Part shown: in pieces, positions 8,253 to 14,743 of the stretch
How the letters are laid out: each line of letters begins with the position of its first letter
Position numbering within the stretch: position 1 is the stretch's first letter
NCBI GenBank assembly: GCA_949745625.1
Contig: CATJZR010000045.1
Coordinates: 1-17,401, forward strand
Source: an uncultured Eubacteriales bacterium
Lineage (GTDB): Bacteria > Bacillota > Clostridia > Christensenellales > Borkfalkiaceae
Reading direction: 5' to 3'
DNA length: 17,401 nt
The notes under the pieces: generated by a model
Told to the model about the DNA's origin: nothing
Seen by the model: the letters and a program-made list of their open reading frames with translations, nothing else
Databases searched by the model: none
Position numbers and translations under genes: made by a program

Positions 8253-8281
8253 ATTTTATCATATCGGACGGTATCAGTCAA
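8253..8281 (-). promoter_or_regulatory. Sigma-A promoter of the WYL regulator
   Basis: Read on the minus strand: -35 TTGACT (8276-8281), a 17-base spacer, and -10 TAAAAT (8253-8258) preceded by TGA, giving an extended -10. Transcription would start near 8246, leaving a leader of about 36 bases with an AGGGGG purine run before the ATG at 8210. Confidence 0.75.
8261..8274. promoter_or_regulatory. Candidate operator within the regulator promoter spacer
   Basis: The 14-mer ATATCGGACGGTAT is an imperfect palindrome (10 of 14 positions match its reverse complement). It sits between the -35 and -10 of the WYL regulator promoter. On the minus strand it also shows two GATAY units 10 bases apart. The position fits autorepression, but no second copy was recognised, so this is suggestive only. 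Confidence 0.3.
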
Positions 8282-8292
8282 GGGGTAAAAAA

Positions 8293-8466
8293 ATGACGTT
8301 TACGGCATACATTCAAAGGCAGAAAAGTTTAATAAGAAGCCGCCGCGAGGACGAGCAACCGCGCAGAGAGGAGCTTCACGACACCGACAGGCTAATGGGC
8401 GAGCTGTCGTCGCTTAAAGGACTGAACACCGAGGAAAGAACAATGTTTTCAAAGCTGTTTTCATAA
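8293..8466 (+). CDS. Small charged protein (57 aa), function unknown
   Basis: A short gene of 57 codons plus stop, beginning MTFTAYIQRQKSLIRSRRED and ending RTMFSKLFS. Support comes from a good purine Shine-Dalgarno AAGGGG (8280-8285) 7 bases before the ATG, and from an intrinsic terminator 7 bases after the stop. It also sits in the divergent slot next to a WYL regulator. The protein is very rich in Arg/Glu/Asp, has no hydrophobic segment and is probably helical (a central REELHDTDRLMGELSSLKGL helix with heptad-like leucines). I do not recognise a family. No convincing + strand promoter is visible upstream. It may be a target of the adjacent regulator, which is inference from position only. 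Confidence 0.65.
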   Translation: MTFTAYIQRQKSLIRSRREDEQPRREELHDTDRLMGELSSLKGLNTEERTMFSKLFS

Positions 8467-8473
8467 AATAAAT

Positions 8474-8499
8474 CCGCCGACTCCGTCGGCGGGTTTTTT
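8474..8499. terminator. Rho-independent terminator shared by convergent genes
   Basis: A perfect 8-bp GC-rich stem, CCGCCGAC (8474-8481) with GTCGGCGG (8485-8492) around a TCC loop, is followed by T6 (8494-8499). It ends the 57-codon gene on the + strand. On the minus strand the stem is followed by ATTTATTTTA and comes just after the pgcA-like stop, so it is probably bidirectional. Confidence 0.85.
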
Positions 8500-10216
8500 A
8501 TTTTATTATTGCGTTTACGGCTTCTTTCATTTTTTCAAGCGCGGCTTCGGCGTCGGGCTTGTGGTGCGCTTTTACGGAATAGTAAATTTTAAGCTTGGGC
8601 TCGGTGCCGGAGGGGCGCACGCAGATAAAGCTGCCGTTTTCCAGTTCGTAATAAACGCAGTTGGTTAAGGGCGAGCCTATTTCCGAGGTTGCGCCCGTCG
8701 CAACGTCTATTTTTACGTTTTTGGAATAGTCGCGCACGGCAACTACGTCGTAAATATCGAATTTCTTAACGGGATTGGTTTTAAGTCCATCAACGACGGC
8801 GTTCATTTCGCTCATTGCATTCAGACCTGAGAAGGGAATGGACACGTTGCAGTCCAAAACATAGCCGTAGGTATCGTAAATTTCCGTAAGCCGCTGGTAA
8901 ACCGTCTTGTTGAGCGAGGCGTAGTAGCAGACCATTTCCGCGCAGAGCATAGAGGCGACTACGGCGTCCTTGTCGCGCGCGTGCGTGCCGCGCAGGTATC
9001 CGCAGCTTTCCTCGAAGCCGAACACGAACGTGTGCGAACGGTCGCGTTCCCAAAGCTTTATTTTTTCGCCTATGAACTTGAATCCGACGGGTACCTCGAA
9101 AAGCTCTACGCCGAACTGGCGGCACATAGCCTTAGCCATTCCCGTCGTCACGAACGATTTTACTACCGCCGCATTTTTGGGTAACGCGTCTTCGTCCTTA
9201 AGCCGAGTTAAAATGTAGTCGAGCAAGAGTATGCCAACCTGATTGCCCGAAAGCGCCTCGAACTCGCCCGCACTGTTTTTTACCGCAACGCCCAGTCTGT
9301 CGCTGTCCGGGTCGGTGCCAAAAACTACGGTCGCGCCGATTTTCTGCGCAAGTGCAATGCCCATGGAAAGGGTTTCCTTGTACTCGGGATTTGGCACCTC
9401 GACCGTCGAAAAATCGGTATCCTTTTGGGTTTGCGCCTCGACAACGGTTGCTTTAATTCCGATTTTTTTGAGTATCGTCGTAACCGGAATATAACCCGAA
9501 CCGTGAACGGGGGTGTAGACGAGCTTTAAATCCTTGCCGCACGCTTTTACAGCGCGTTTGGAAAGGGCAAGCTTTTTCAGTTCTTTATAATATTTTTTAT
9601 CTACGCTTGAGGGCACGCTGCGTATAAGCTTTTTACGCTGCGCGTCGGTGGGAACGGGAGTGCCGAGGTAATCTGTATGCTCCTGAATAAAGCCGACTAC
9701 TGCTGCTGAATCCTCGGGCGACATCTGCGCGCCGTCCTCGCCGTATACCTTATAGCCGTTGTATTGCTTGGGATTGTGCGAGGCGGTTATCATAATTCCC
9801 GCCACTGCGTTAAGCCGCCTTACGGCAAACGAAAGCATAGGCACGGGGTGTACCTCGTCGAAGAGGTAAACCTTTATGCCGTTGGCTGCAAGCACTTCAG
9901 CGGCAGACGCGGCAAATTCGTCGCTTTTCAGTCGTGTATCGTAGGAAATAACCACGCCGCGCGCGCAGGCGGCTTCGCCCGTCGATTTTATAAATTCCGC
10001 AAGTCCCGCGGTCGCGCGCCTTACGGTGTATACGTTCATCATGTTTGTGCCGTATCCGATTATTCCGCGCATACCCGCGGTGCCGAATTCCAGCTCGGCG
10101 CCGAAGCGGTATTCTATTTCTTTCTTATTATCTTTAATGCTTTCAAGCTCCGCTTTGGCCTCGCCCGAAAGTCGGTTGTCGTTCAACCAGCAATTATAAT
10201 TATCTGAAAAATTCAT
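8498..10216 (-). CDS. pgcA: Phospho-sugar mutase (phosphoglucomutase/phosphomannomutase, PgcA-like)
   Basis: Alpha-D-phosphohexomutase of 572 aa that interconverts hexose 1-phosphate and 6-phosphate. This links glycolysis to UDP-glucose, glycogen or envelope polysaccharide precursors. All four active-site motifs are present: the phosphoserine loop TASHNP (S146), the metal site DPDSDR (302-307), the sugar-specificity loop GFEESCGYLRG (400-410), and the phosphate-binding loop RPSGTEPK (534-541). The length is that of the long PgcA/PGM2-like group, not the roughly 450-residue ManB/GlmM group. A GGAG Shine-Dalgarno (10225-10228 on the minus strand) lies 8 bases before the ATG. It appears to be a monocistronic unit with its own promoter, embedded in the terminator of the upstream unit. 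Whether it prefers glucose or mannose phosphate cannot be settled from sequence. Confidence 0.94.
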   Translation of the reverse strand: MNFSDNYNCWLNDNRLSGEAKAELESIKDNKKEIEYRFGAELEFGTAGMRGIIGYGTNMMNVYTVRRATAGLAEFIKSTGEAACARGVVISYDTRLKSDEFAASAAEVLAANGIKVYLFDEVHPVPMLSFAVRRLNAVAGIMITASHNPKQYNGYKVYGEDGAQMSPEDSAAVVGFIQEHTDYLGTPVPTDAQRKKLIRSVPSSVDKKYYKELKKLALSKRAVKACGKDLKLVYTPVHGSGYIPVTTILKKIGIKATVVEAQTQKDTDFSTVEVPNPEYKETLSMGIALAQKIGATVVFGTDPDSDRLGVAVKNSAGEFEALSGNQVGILLLDYILTRLKDEDALPKNAAVVKSFVTTGMAKAMCRQFGVELFEVPVGFKFIGEKIKLWERDRSHTFVFGFEESCGYLRGTHARDKDAVVASMLCAEMVCYYASLNKTVYQRLTEIYDTYGYVLDCNVSIPFSGLNAMSEMNAVVDGLKTNPVKKFDIYDVVAVRDYSKNVKIDVATGATSEIGSPLTNCVYYELENGSFICVRPSGTEPKLKIYYSVKAHHKPDAEAALEKMKEAVNAIIK

Positions 10217-10273
10217 TATTAAAACTCCGAATTTTGTGTCGTTACAATATTATATAAAAATAATACCCTTGAT

Positions 10274-10302
10274 ATTATATAAAAAAAACTTTCCGTTGTA
10301 AA
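10274..10302 (-). promoter_or_regulatory. Promoter of the phospho-sugar mutase gene
   Basis: Read on the minus strand: -35 TTTACA (10297-10302), a 17-base spacer and a consensus -10 TATAAT (10274-10279). The -35 lies in the loop of the upstream unit's terminator, and the spacer contains the terminator's 3' arm and U tract. A second TATAAT at 10249-10254 has no good -35. The predicted leader is about 50 bases. Confidence 0.6.
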
Positions 10303-10314
10303 GTACGGAAAGTT
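10281..10314 (-). terminator. Rho-independent terminator of the trmL/rdgB/yfcE/membrane-protein unit
   Basis: On the minus strand a perfect 10-bp stem AACTTTCCGT/ACGGAAAGTT (10305-10314 and 10287-10296, 8-base loop) runs directly into a stretch of eight T (10281-10288). It lies about 37 bases after the stop of the membrane protein gene at 10352. Confidence 0.85.
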
Positions 10315-10351
10315 GATTTTCAGCTTTTTTTTCATTTTTCTTTAAAAATTA

Positions 10352-11311
10352 TCATTCGCCCTTGAAAAATTCTTCGCGGGTGATAACTTCTTCTTTTTCC
10401 GGCTTTATAATCGTGTGCTTGTCAAGGAAGTATTTAAGTTCTTCCCTGTCGTAATAATTTACAAGCTGGAAGCAGTTTAACAGCACATAGCTTGCCGGTA
10501 CGGTAATCAGTGCGCCCACGCCAAAAGTAAATATTACGGCGCATACGTTTACTGCAAAGATAATAAGCGAAAGCACTATAAAGTTGGAAAGCACGTTAAA
10601 GGTCTGCTTGTTTTTACGGTTGAAGGTGTAAATAAAAGCTTCAAGCGGTTTTTTCTTCCCGCGGATAAGTGCAGGCAGCCAGTCGGACGCAAAGGTCAGC
10701 TTTACCGTCAGCGCGAAAACAATCGCGGTCGCAAACAGGAATACCTGTATTAAAAACGGCGCGAAAACCAGCACCTTGAATACCAGCAGATACATCAGTG
10801 CAATACATACGACATCGTAAAGAAAGGATAAAGGAACGTACATCACCGAATACAGCGACGCGTCCTTTAAGTTTCTTATAAGCGTAAGGAAGAAGGGCGA
10901 CTGCGCACGCAAAGCCATTTTGTCGTTAATCAGCGCGGCTGCGGCGTAGTTCCCAAGACTGGAAAAGAACATGTTTATCAGCCTTATGAATAACAGTCCG
11001 ACAATACCGAGCGCAATGACGGTGGTGTTGTGCTCAATCAGAACGCTTATCGAATTTAACGCGCTTTCAATCTTTTCACGGATATTTACTAGCCCCTCGG
11101 TGTTGCCCTCGATAAGGTTTTCGAAAAATGTTTTTACGCTTTCTATAAGGCTTTGAAATTCGGGTAGTCCCGTCATCGCCTTCCAGAACGGATAGAGTAT
11201 CGCAACCGAGAGTCCCGCGGTAATCAACGCAATAACGAGCTTGTATACAAGCTGTTTATACGTTACCGAGAAGTTGTCTATTAGAATTTGTAAGGTGTGT
11301 CTGAATTTCAT
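10352..11311 (-). CDS. Polytopic membrane protein, function unknown
   Basis: 319-residue integral membrane protein that I do not recognise. Hydrophobic segments lie at about 23-42, 97-117, 152-177, 180-207, 241-264 and 266-285, so about six TM helices. A roughly 50-residue amphipathic or soluble stretch (43-95) separates the first two. The basic segment RGKKKPLEAF (217-226) and the charged C-terminal tail (about 286-319, KPEKEEVITREEFFKGE) are probably cytoplasmic. There is no catalytic motif. Its start overlaps the stop of the phosphodiesterase gene by four bases (ATGA on the minus strand), so the two are translationally coupled. A terminator follows. Some 'DUF' polytopic proteins have this layout, but no family can be named. 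Confidence 0.82.
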   Translation of the reverse strand: MKFRHTLQILIDNFSVTYKQLVYKLVIALITAGLSVAILYPFWKAMTGLPEFQSLIESVKTFFENLIEGNTEGLVNIREKIESALNSISVLIEHNTTVIALGIVGLLFIRLINMFFSSLGNYAAAALINDKMALRAQSPFFLTLIRNLKDASLYSVMYVPLSFLYDVVCIALMYLLVFKVLVFAPFLIQVFLFATAIVFALTVKLTFASDWLPALIRGKKKPLEAFIYTFNRKNKQTFNVLSNFIVLSLIIFAVNVCAVIFTFGVGALITVPASYVLLNCFQLVNYYDREELKYFLDKHTIIKPEKEEVITREEFFKGE

Positions 11312-11784
11312 AATGAATTTACCCTGACCGTTTTATAAGTGATTTTGCCGTCGTTTACTATTAAATAAAGATAACTTTTGTCCGCATATCGGGACAGGCT
11401 GCCCGGATTTAAAAGTGTCACGCCGTCTATTACGCTTTCGCGCGCTTCGTGCGTGTGTCCGTAGAGTGCGACCTGACAACCAAGCTCTTTGGCTCTTTTG
11501 GCAAGTCGGGCAAGCGTAGTCTTTACCGAATACAAATGACCGTGGCAGGCGAAAATTTTTATTCCCTCTGTTTCCAGAACGCTTTCCTTTTCACCCGCGC
11601 CGAATATATCGCAGTTGCCGTTTATAACCTCGGTTTTATCGGGGTGTTTGGCGTAAATATACCGCCCGTCGGAAGAGGTGTCGCCGAGGTGAATTATTAC
11701 GTCGCTTTCCGCAAAAATTCCTTCAAGCGCGTCGAGCGCCTGCCTGTTTCCGTGCGAATCGGAAACTACCGTAATCTTTTTCAT
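11308..11784 (-). CDS. YfcE/MJ0936-family metallophosphoesterase
   Basis: Cytoplasmic phosphodiesterase of 158 aa with a binuclear metal site. All calcineurin-like motifs are in order: D9-x-H11-G (SDSHGN), GD at 34-35 (HLGDTS), N55-G-N57 with D59 (INGNCD), H81-G-H83 (CHGH), and G109-H110-T111-H112. This matches the small YfcE/MJ0936 subgroup, which hydrolyses model phosphodiesters; the physiological substrate is unknown. Bacillus YsnB, in the same family, likewise sits next to rdgB (ysnA) in Firmicutes, which agrees with the context here. The gene overlaps both neighbours by four bases (rdgB at 11781-11784 and the membrane protein at 11308-11311). Confidence 0.93.
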   Translation of the reverse strand: MKKITVVSDSHGNRQALDALEGIFAESDVIIHLGDTSSDGRYIYAKHPDKTEVINGNCDIFGAGEKESVLETEGIKIFACHGHLYSVKTTLARLAKRAKELGCQVALYGHTHEARESVIDGVTLLNPGSLSRYADKSYLYLIVNDGKITYKTVRVNSL

Positions 11785-12350
11785 AATTTGCTTTTTAAAT
11801 CGTTAAGCGCGCGGAAGCGGTGGGATACCGCGTTTTTTTCTTCCGCGCTCGCTATGCCGAAGCTTTTTTCAAGGTCGTCCGAATAAAATATTGGGTCGTA
11901 GCCAAAGCCGTTCTCGCCGACCTCGCCGTAAAGAATACGTCCCTCGCACGCGCCCTCGCCGTAAACCGTTTTACCGTCGGGGAAGCAGAGGCATACCGCA
12001 CTTTTAAAACGCGCCGTGCGCGTTTTTTCGTTTTCAAGCTTTTTGAGAAGCAACAGCCTGTTCTCTCTGTCGCCGCCGCCCGAAAACCGCGCCGAGTAAA
12101 TGCCGGGTGCGCCGCCGAGCGCGTCCACACAAAGCCCCGAATCGTCTGCAAGCGCCGGCATCGAAAACTCGTTTGAGATGCGCTTTGCTTTGATAAAAGC
12201 GTTTTCCTTAAAGGTTGAACCGTTTTCGTCTATTTCGCCGTTAAAACCGAGCTCACGCATAGAAACGAAATCGTAATCGGTCAAAATTTCGGATATTTCT
12301 TTAAGCTTGTGCGCGTTGCCGCTTGCAACCGCTATTCTCATTTTTTTCAT
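11781..12350 (-). CDS. rdgB: XTP/dITP diphosphatase (RdgB/HAM1 family)
   Basis: House-cleaning pyrophosphatase that hydrolyses non-canonical purine nucleotides (XTP, dITP, ITP) to monophosphates and keeps them out of DNA and RNA. The 189 aa show every family block: ASGNAHKLKE (9-18), ENGSTFKENAFIKA (42-55), ADDSGLCVDALGGAPGIYSA (68-87), GFGYDPIF (148-155) and SHRFRAL (176-182). I use the ATG at 12350; a second ATG three codons in (MRIAVASGN) is a possible alternative start. No Shine-Dalgarno precedes either one, and the predicted promoter leaves only a very short 5' UTR. The gene overlaps the phosphoesterase gene by four bases. Confidence 0.95.
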   Translation of the reverse strand: MKKMRIAVASGNAHKLKEISEILTDYDFVSMRELGFNGEIDENGSTFKENAFIKAKRISNEFSMPALADDSGLCVDALGGAPGIYSARFSGGGDRENRLLLLKKLENEKTRTARFKSAVCLCFPDGKTVYGEGACEGRILYGEVGENGFGYDPIFYSDDLEKSFGIASAEEKNAVSHRFRALNDLKSKL

Positions 12351-12362
12351 AAACGCGAATTT

Positions 12363-12396
12363 ATTATATTATAAGAAAAAGAAAAAGTAAAGTAAA
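12363..12396 (-). promoter_or_regulatory. Overlapping promoter pair upstream of rdgB
   Basis: On the minus strand TTTACT (12391-12396), 17 bases, TATAAT (12368-12373) is matched by a second set shifted by five bases: TTTACT (12386-12391), 17 bases, TATAAT (12363-12368). Either would start transcription only 6 to 11 bases before the rdgB ATG. The tract is AT-rich and repetitive, which weakens the call. Confidence 0.45.
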
Positions 12397-12402
12397 AGAG
12401 GT

Positions 12403-12894
12403 TTACCATTTTAAATTGTGCAGCTGTCCCTCGGTTTTAAAGCCCGCGAAGCCTTGCTGCCGCAAACCCTCGTATACCGCTATTGCAACAGAGTTGGATA
12501 AATTCAGGCTGCGCGTTTCGCCTATCATGGGTATGCGCAGGCAGCGCTCTTTATTATCGACGAGCAGCTCTTCGGGTAAACCCTTCGTTTCTTTGCCGAA
12601 CACCAGAAAATCGCCTTCTTTGAATGCGGCGTCGCTATGGCGGGTAAGCCCCTTGGTCGTAAAGTACCAGAAGCGGGCGCCGGGGTATTTTTCTTTCAGC
12701 TCGTCGAAGCCGTCGTAATAGAAAATTTGCACCTCGTCCCAGTAGTCCAGCCCTGCGCGCTTTAAATATCTGTCGCTGATTTCAAAGCCGAGCGGCTTAA
12801 CGAGGTGCAGACGGCAGCCCGTCGCGTGACAGGTGCGTACTATGTTGCCCGTATTCTGCGGAATTTCGGGCTCAACCAAAACAATATTAAACAT
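12403..12894 (-). CDS. trmL: tRNA (cytidine(34)-2'-O)-methyltransferase TrmL
   Basis: SPOUT methyltransferase that 2'-O-methylates the wobble base of tRNA-Leu isoacceptors. The 163-residue length is that of the minimal SPOUT TrmL. Motifs are VEPEIPQNTGNIVRTC (7-22), the knot region FGKETKGLPEELL (about 99-111), and IPMIGETRSLNLSNSVAIAV (about 121-140) followed by YEGLRQQ; the RSLNLSNSVAI block is diagnostic of the TrmL/YibK group. No Shine-Dalgarno is present in the AT-rich sequence before the ATG, and the promoter predicts a transcript starting at the ATG itself. It heads the minus-strand unit and is divergent from the phosphate cotransporter gene. Confidence 0.95.
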   Translation of the reverse strand: MFNIVLVEPEIPQNTGNIVRTCHATGCRLHLVKPLGFEISDRYLKRAGLDYWDEVQIFYYDGFDELKEKYPGARFWYFTTKGLTRHSDAAFKEGDFLVFGKETKGLPEELLVDNKERCLRIPMIGETRSLNLSNSVAIAVYEGLRQQGFAGFKTEGQLHNLKW

Positions 12895-12900
12895 AAATAT

Positions 12901-12929
12901 ATTCTAAAATAAATTAAGTATATTTGCAA
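12901..12929 (-). promoter_or_regulatory. Promoter of trmL, predicting a leaderless transcript
   Basis: On the minus strand: -35 TTGCAA (12924-12929), 17-base spacer, -10 TAGAAT (12901-12906), then six bases (ATATTT) to the A of the trmL ATG at 12894. Standard spacing puts +1 on that A. This agrees with the missing Shine-Dalgarno. Confidence 0.55.
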
Positions 12930-12938
12930 ACGATTTAT

Positions 12939-12967
12939 TTGACAGCATATTAAAAAGTTGTTAAAAT
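12939..12967 (+). promoter_or_regulatory. Near-consensus sigma-A promoter of the Na/Pi cotransporter gene
   Basis: A perfect -35 TTGACA (12939-12944), a 17-base spacer, and -10 TAAAAT (12962-12967) preceded by TGT, giving an extended -10. Transcription should begin near 12974, leaving a leader of about 24 bases carrying the GGAG site. This is the strongest promoter seen in the window. Confidence 0.8.
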
Positions 12968-12997
12968 TTAACTGATAAATTCTTCGTGGAGAAATAT

Positions 12998-14743
12998 ATG
13001 CAAAATTACCTGCTTGCATTGTCGGCAGGAGACATTCTCACAGTTTTCAACAGTCTGTTTTTTGTGTTGGGCGGCGTCACCGTGTTTATGATAGGAATGA
13101 ACATGATGGGTCACAACATAGAAAAGGCGGCGGGCAAGTCCATAAGGAGGCTTATGGGCAAGGCGACGGTAAACCGCTTTGCCGGCGTGGGAACGGGTGC
13201 GGCTGTTACGGCGCTTGTAAACAGCTCGTCGGCGACTACTGTTATGATAGTCGGCTTCGTTAACGTCGGGCTGATGACGCTTACGCAGGCGGCGTCGGTG
13301 ATAATGGGGGCTAACATAGGAACGACGGTTTCGGCGTTTATAATGGCACTTTCCACCGCAGACGGCGCGCAGCTTTCGATAGCGGGACTGTTCGCTTTGG
13401 TTTCTTTCGTCGGGCTTATACTTACGACGGCCTGCAAAAGCGAAAAAGCGAAGCAGCTCGGCTGCATTTTAGAGGGAGTCGGGCTGATTTTTATAGGACT
13501 TAACGTAATGTCACGCGCGGTCGGCGACCTCGTCGATTCCGAGAATATAGGCGGGGCGATAGAAAATCTTTTCAAAAGCCTCGGCAACGGAAGGGGGACG
13601 CTTACCTGGGAAGTAATAGTTTTGTTTATTCTCGGCGCGCTGTTAACCGCGGTTATGCAGTCCTCGGGCGCGCTTACGGCGATTGTAATTTCGCTTGCAA
13701 GCTCGGGACTTATTTCTCTGCAAATGGCAATGTGTATAATTCTTGGCACAAACGTGGGTACTTGCTTCACATCGGTGCTGTCGTCTATGGGCGCAAGCGC
13801 TAACGCAAAGCGCGCCGCAGCCATTCACCTGCTGTTCAACGTGACGGGTTCGGTTGCGTTTATGTTTCCGGTGGCGTTTGCAGGCAAATATATAGCAAAA
13901 TTTTTCGACGGCTTCATTGCCGATACGGAGTGGCAGATTGCGCTCTTTCACATGGTGTTCAACCTTATAACCACCGCGCTGCTTTTGCCGTTTATAAAAT
14001 ATCTCGTCAAGCTTTCTTGTCTTATAGTGCGCGACAAGCCCTGCGCATGCGACGTGGGAACAGAATATCTCGACCCCCGACTTCTCAAAGCGCCCGCAAT
14101 AGCGGTTGCGCAGGTCAGAAAACAGCTCGTCAAAATGGGCGAGGAAGCATTTTCCAACTATAAGCTTTCTCTGGATATGTTGCTATCGGGCGACACCTCA
14201 AAAAAAACCGAGTTCGAGCGTACCGAGCAAGGACTGGACGCGCTCAATAAAAGGATAGTTAACTATTTGATTCAGCTTTCGTTGCAGGAGGTTTCCGAAA
14301 GCGACGAAAAGAAGATAAGCTCGTTTTTCCGCGTTTCGTCGGATTTGGAGAGGATAGGCGACTACGCCGAAAACATAATGGAATACGCGCAGAAAGCGGA
14401 GGAGCTGAAACTCGCTTTTTCCGAGCATGCCAGGGCGGAAATCCTTGAAATGGATTTGCACATAACCAATCTCTTCGGTCACGTAAACAACGTGTTCAGG
14501 TACAGCGATTTAAGCAGTATGCCGCAGGTCGAGGAGGAGGAAAACGAAACCGACCGTATGAACAGGGTAATGCAGCGCTCGCATTTAAGGCGAATGAACG
14601 AGGGTGCGTGCTCGCCCGAAACGGGCGCCATATTTTTACAGCTTGCCGTAAACATGGAAAGAATAGGCGACCACATGCACAATATTGCCAATTCGGTGTT
14701 AAGCTACGGACATAGTGCGGTATCGGTAAAACAAGAAAAATAA
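12998..14743 (+). CDS. Na+/phosphate cotransporter with C-terminal PhoU-like domain (NptA/YjbB type)
   Basis: Inner-membrane Na+-coupled phosphate transporter of the PNaS family, 581 aa. I choose the ATG at 12998 because a GGAG site (12988-12991) lies 6 bases before it; an in-frame GTG at 12986 overlaps that site and is unlikely. The membrane part (about 15-340) has the two inverted-repeat signatures of the family, NSSSATT (75-81) followed by MGANIGTT, and QSSGALT (221-227) followed by LGTNVGTC. The C-terminal cytoplasmic region (about 360-575) is PhoU-like, with two helical-bundle metal-binding type motifs, ERIGDYAENI (451-460) and ERIGDHMHNI (554-563). Such fused PhoU-like domains are common in bacterial NptA-like proteins and may control transport. 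No pst or phoPR genes are nearby. Confidence 0.92.
   Translation: MQNYLLALSAGDILTVFNSLFFVLGGVTVFMIGMNMMGHNIEKAAGKSIRRLMGKATVNRFAGVGTGAAVTALVNSSSATTVMIVGFVNVGLMTLTQAASVIMGANIGTTVSAFIMALSTADGAQLSIAGLFALVSFVGLILTTACKSEKAKQLGCILEGVGLIFIGLNVMSRAVGDLVDSENIGGAIENLFKSLGNGRGTLTWEVIVLFILGALLTAVMQSSGALTAIVISLASSGLISLQMAMCIILGTNVGTCFTSVLSSMGASANAKRAAAIHLLFNVTGSVAFMFPVAFAGKYIAKFFDGFIADTEWQIALFHMVFNLITTALLLPFIKYLVKLSCLIVRDKPCACDVGTEYLDPRLLKAPAIAVAQVRKQLVKMGEEAFSNYKLSLDMLLSGDTSKKTEFERTEQGLDALNKRIVNYLIQLSLQEVSESDEKKISSFFRVSSDLERIGDYAENIMEYAQKAEELKLAFSEHARAEILEMDLHITNLFGHVNNVFRYSDLSSMPQVEEEENETDRMNRVMQRSHLRRMNEGACSPETGAIFLQLAVNMERIGDHMHNIANSVLSYGHSAVSVKQEK

Noticed and set aside
9764..10207. Plus-strand ORF of 147 codons opposite the phospho-sugar mutase
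   Set aside because: It is antisense to the catalytic serine region of a well-conserved enzyme; no motifs and no ribosome site.
12986..12997. GTG start for the Na/Pi cotransporter at 12986
   Set aside because: The GTG overlaps the GGAG ribosome site that is correctly spaced for the ATG at 12998.
13111..13824. Minus-strand ORF of 237 codons opposite the Na/Pi cotransporter
   Set aside because: Its Ser/Thr/Pro/Ala-rich composition is typical of a reverse-frame shadow of a membrane protein; no start signal.
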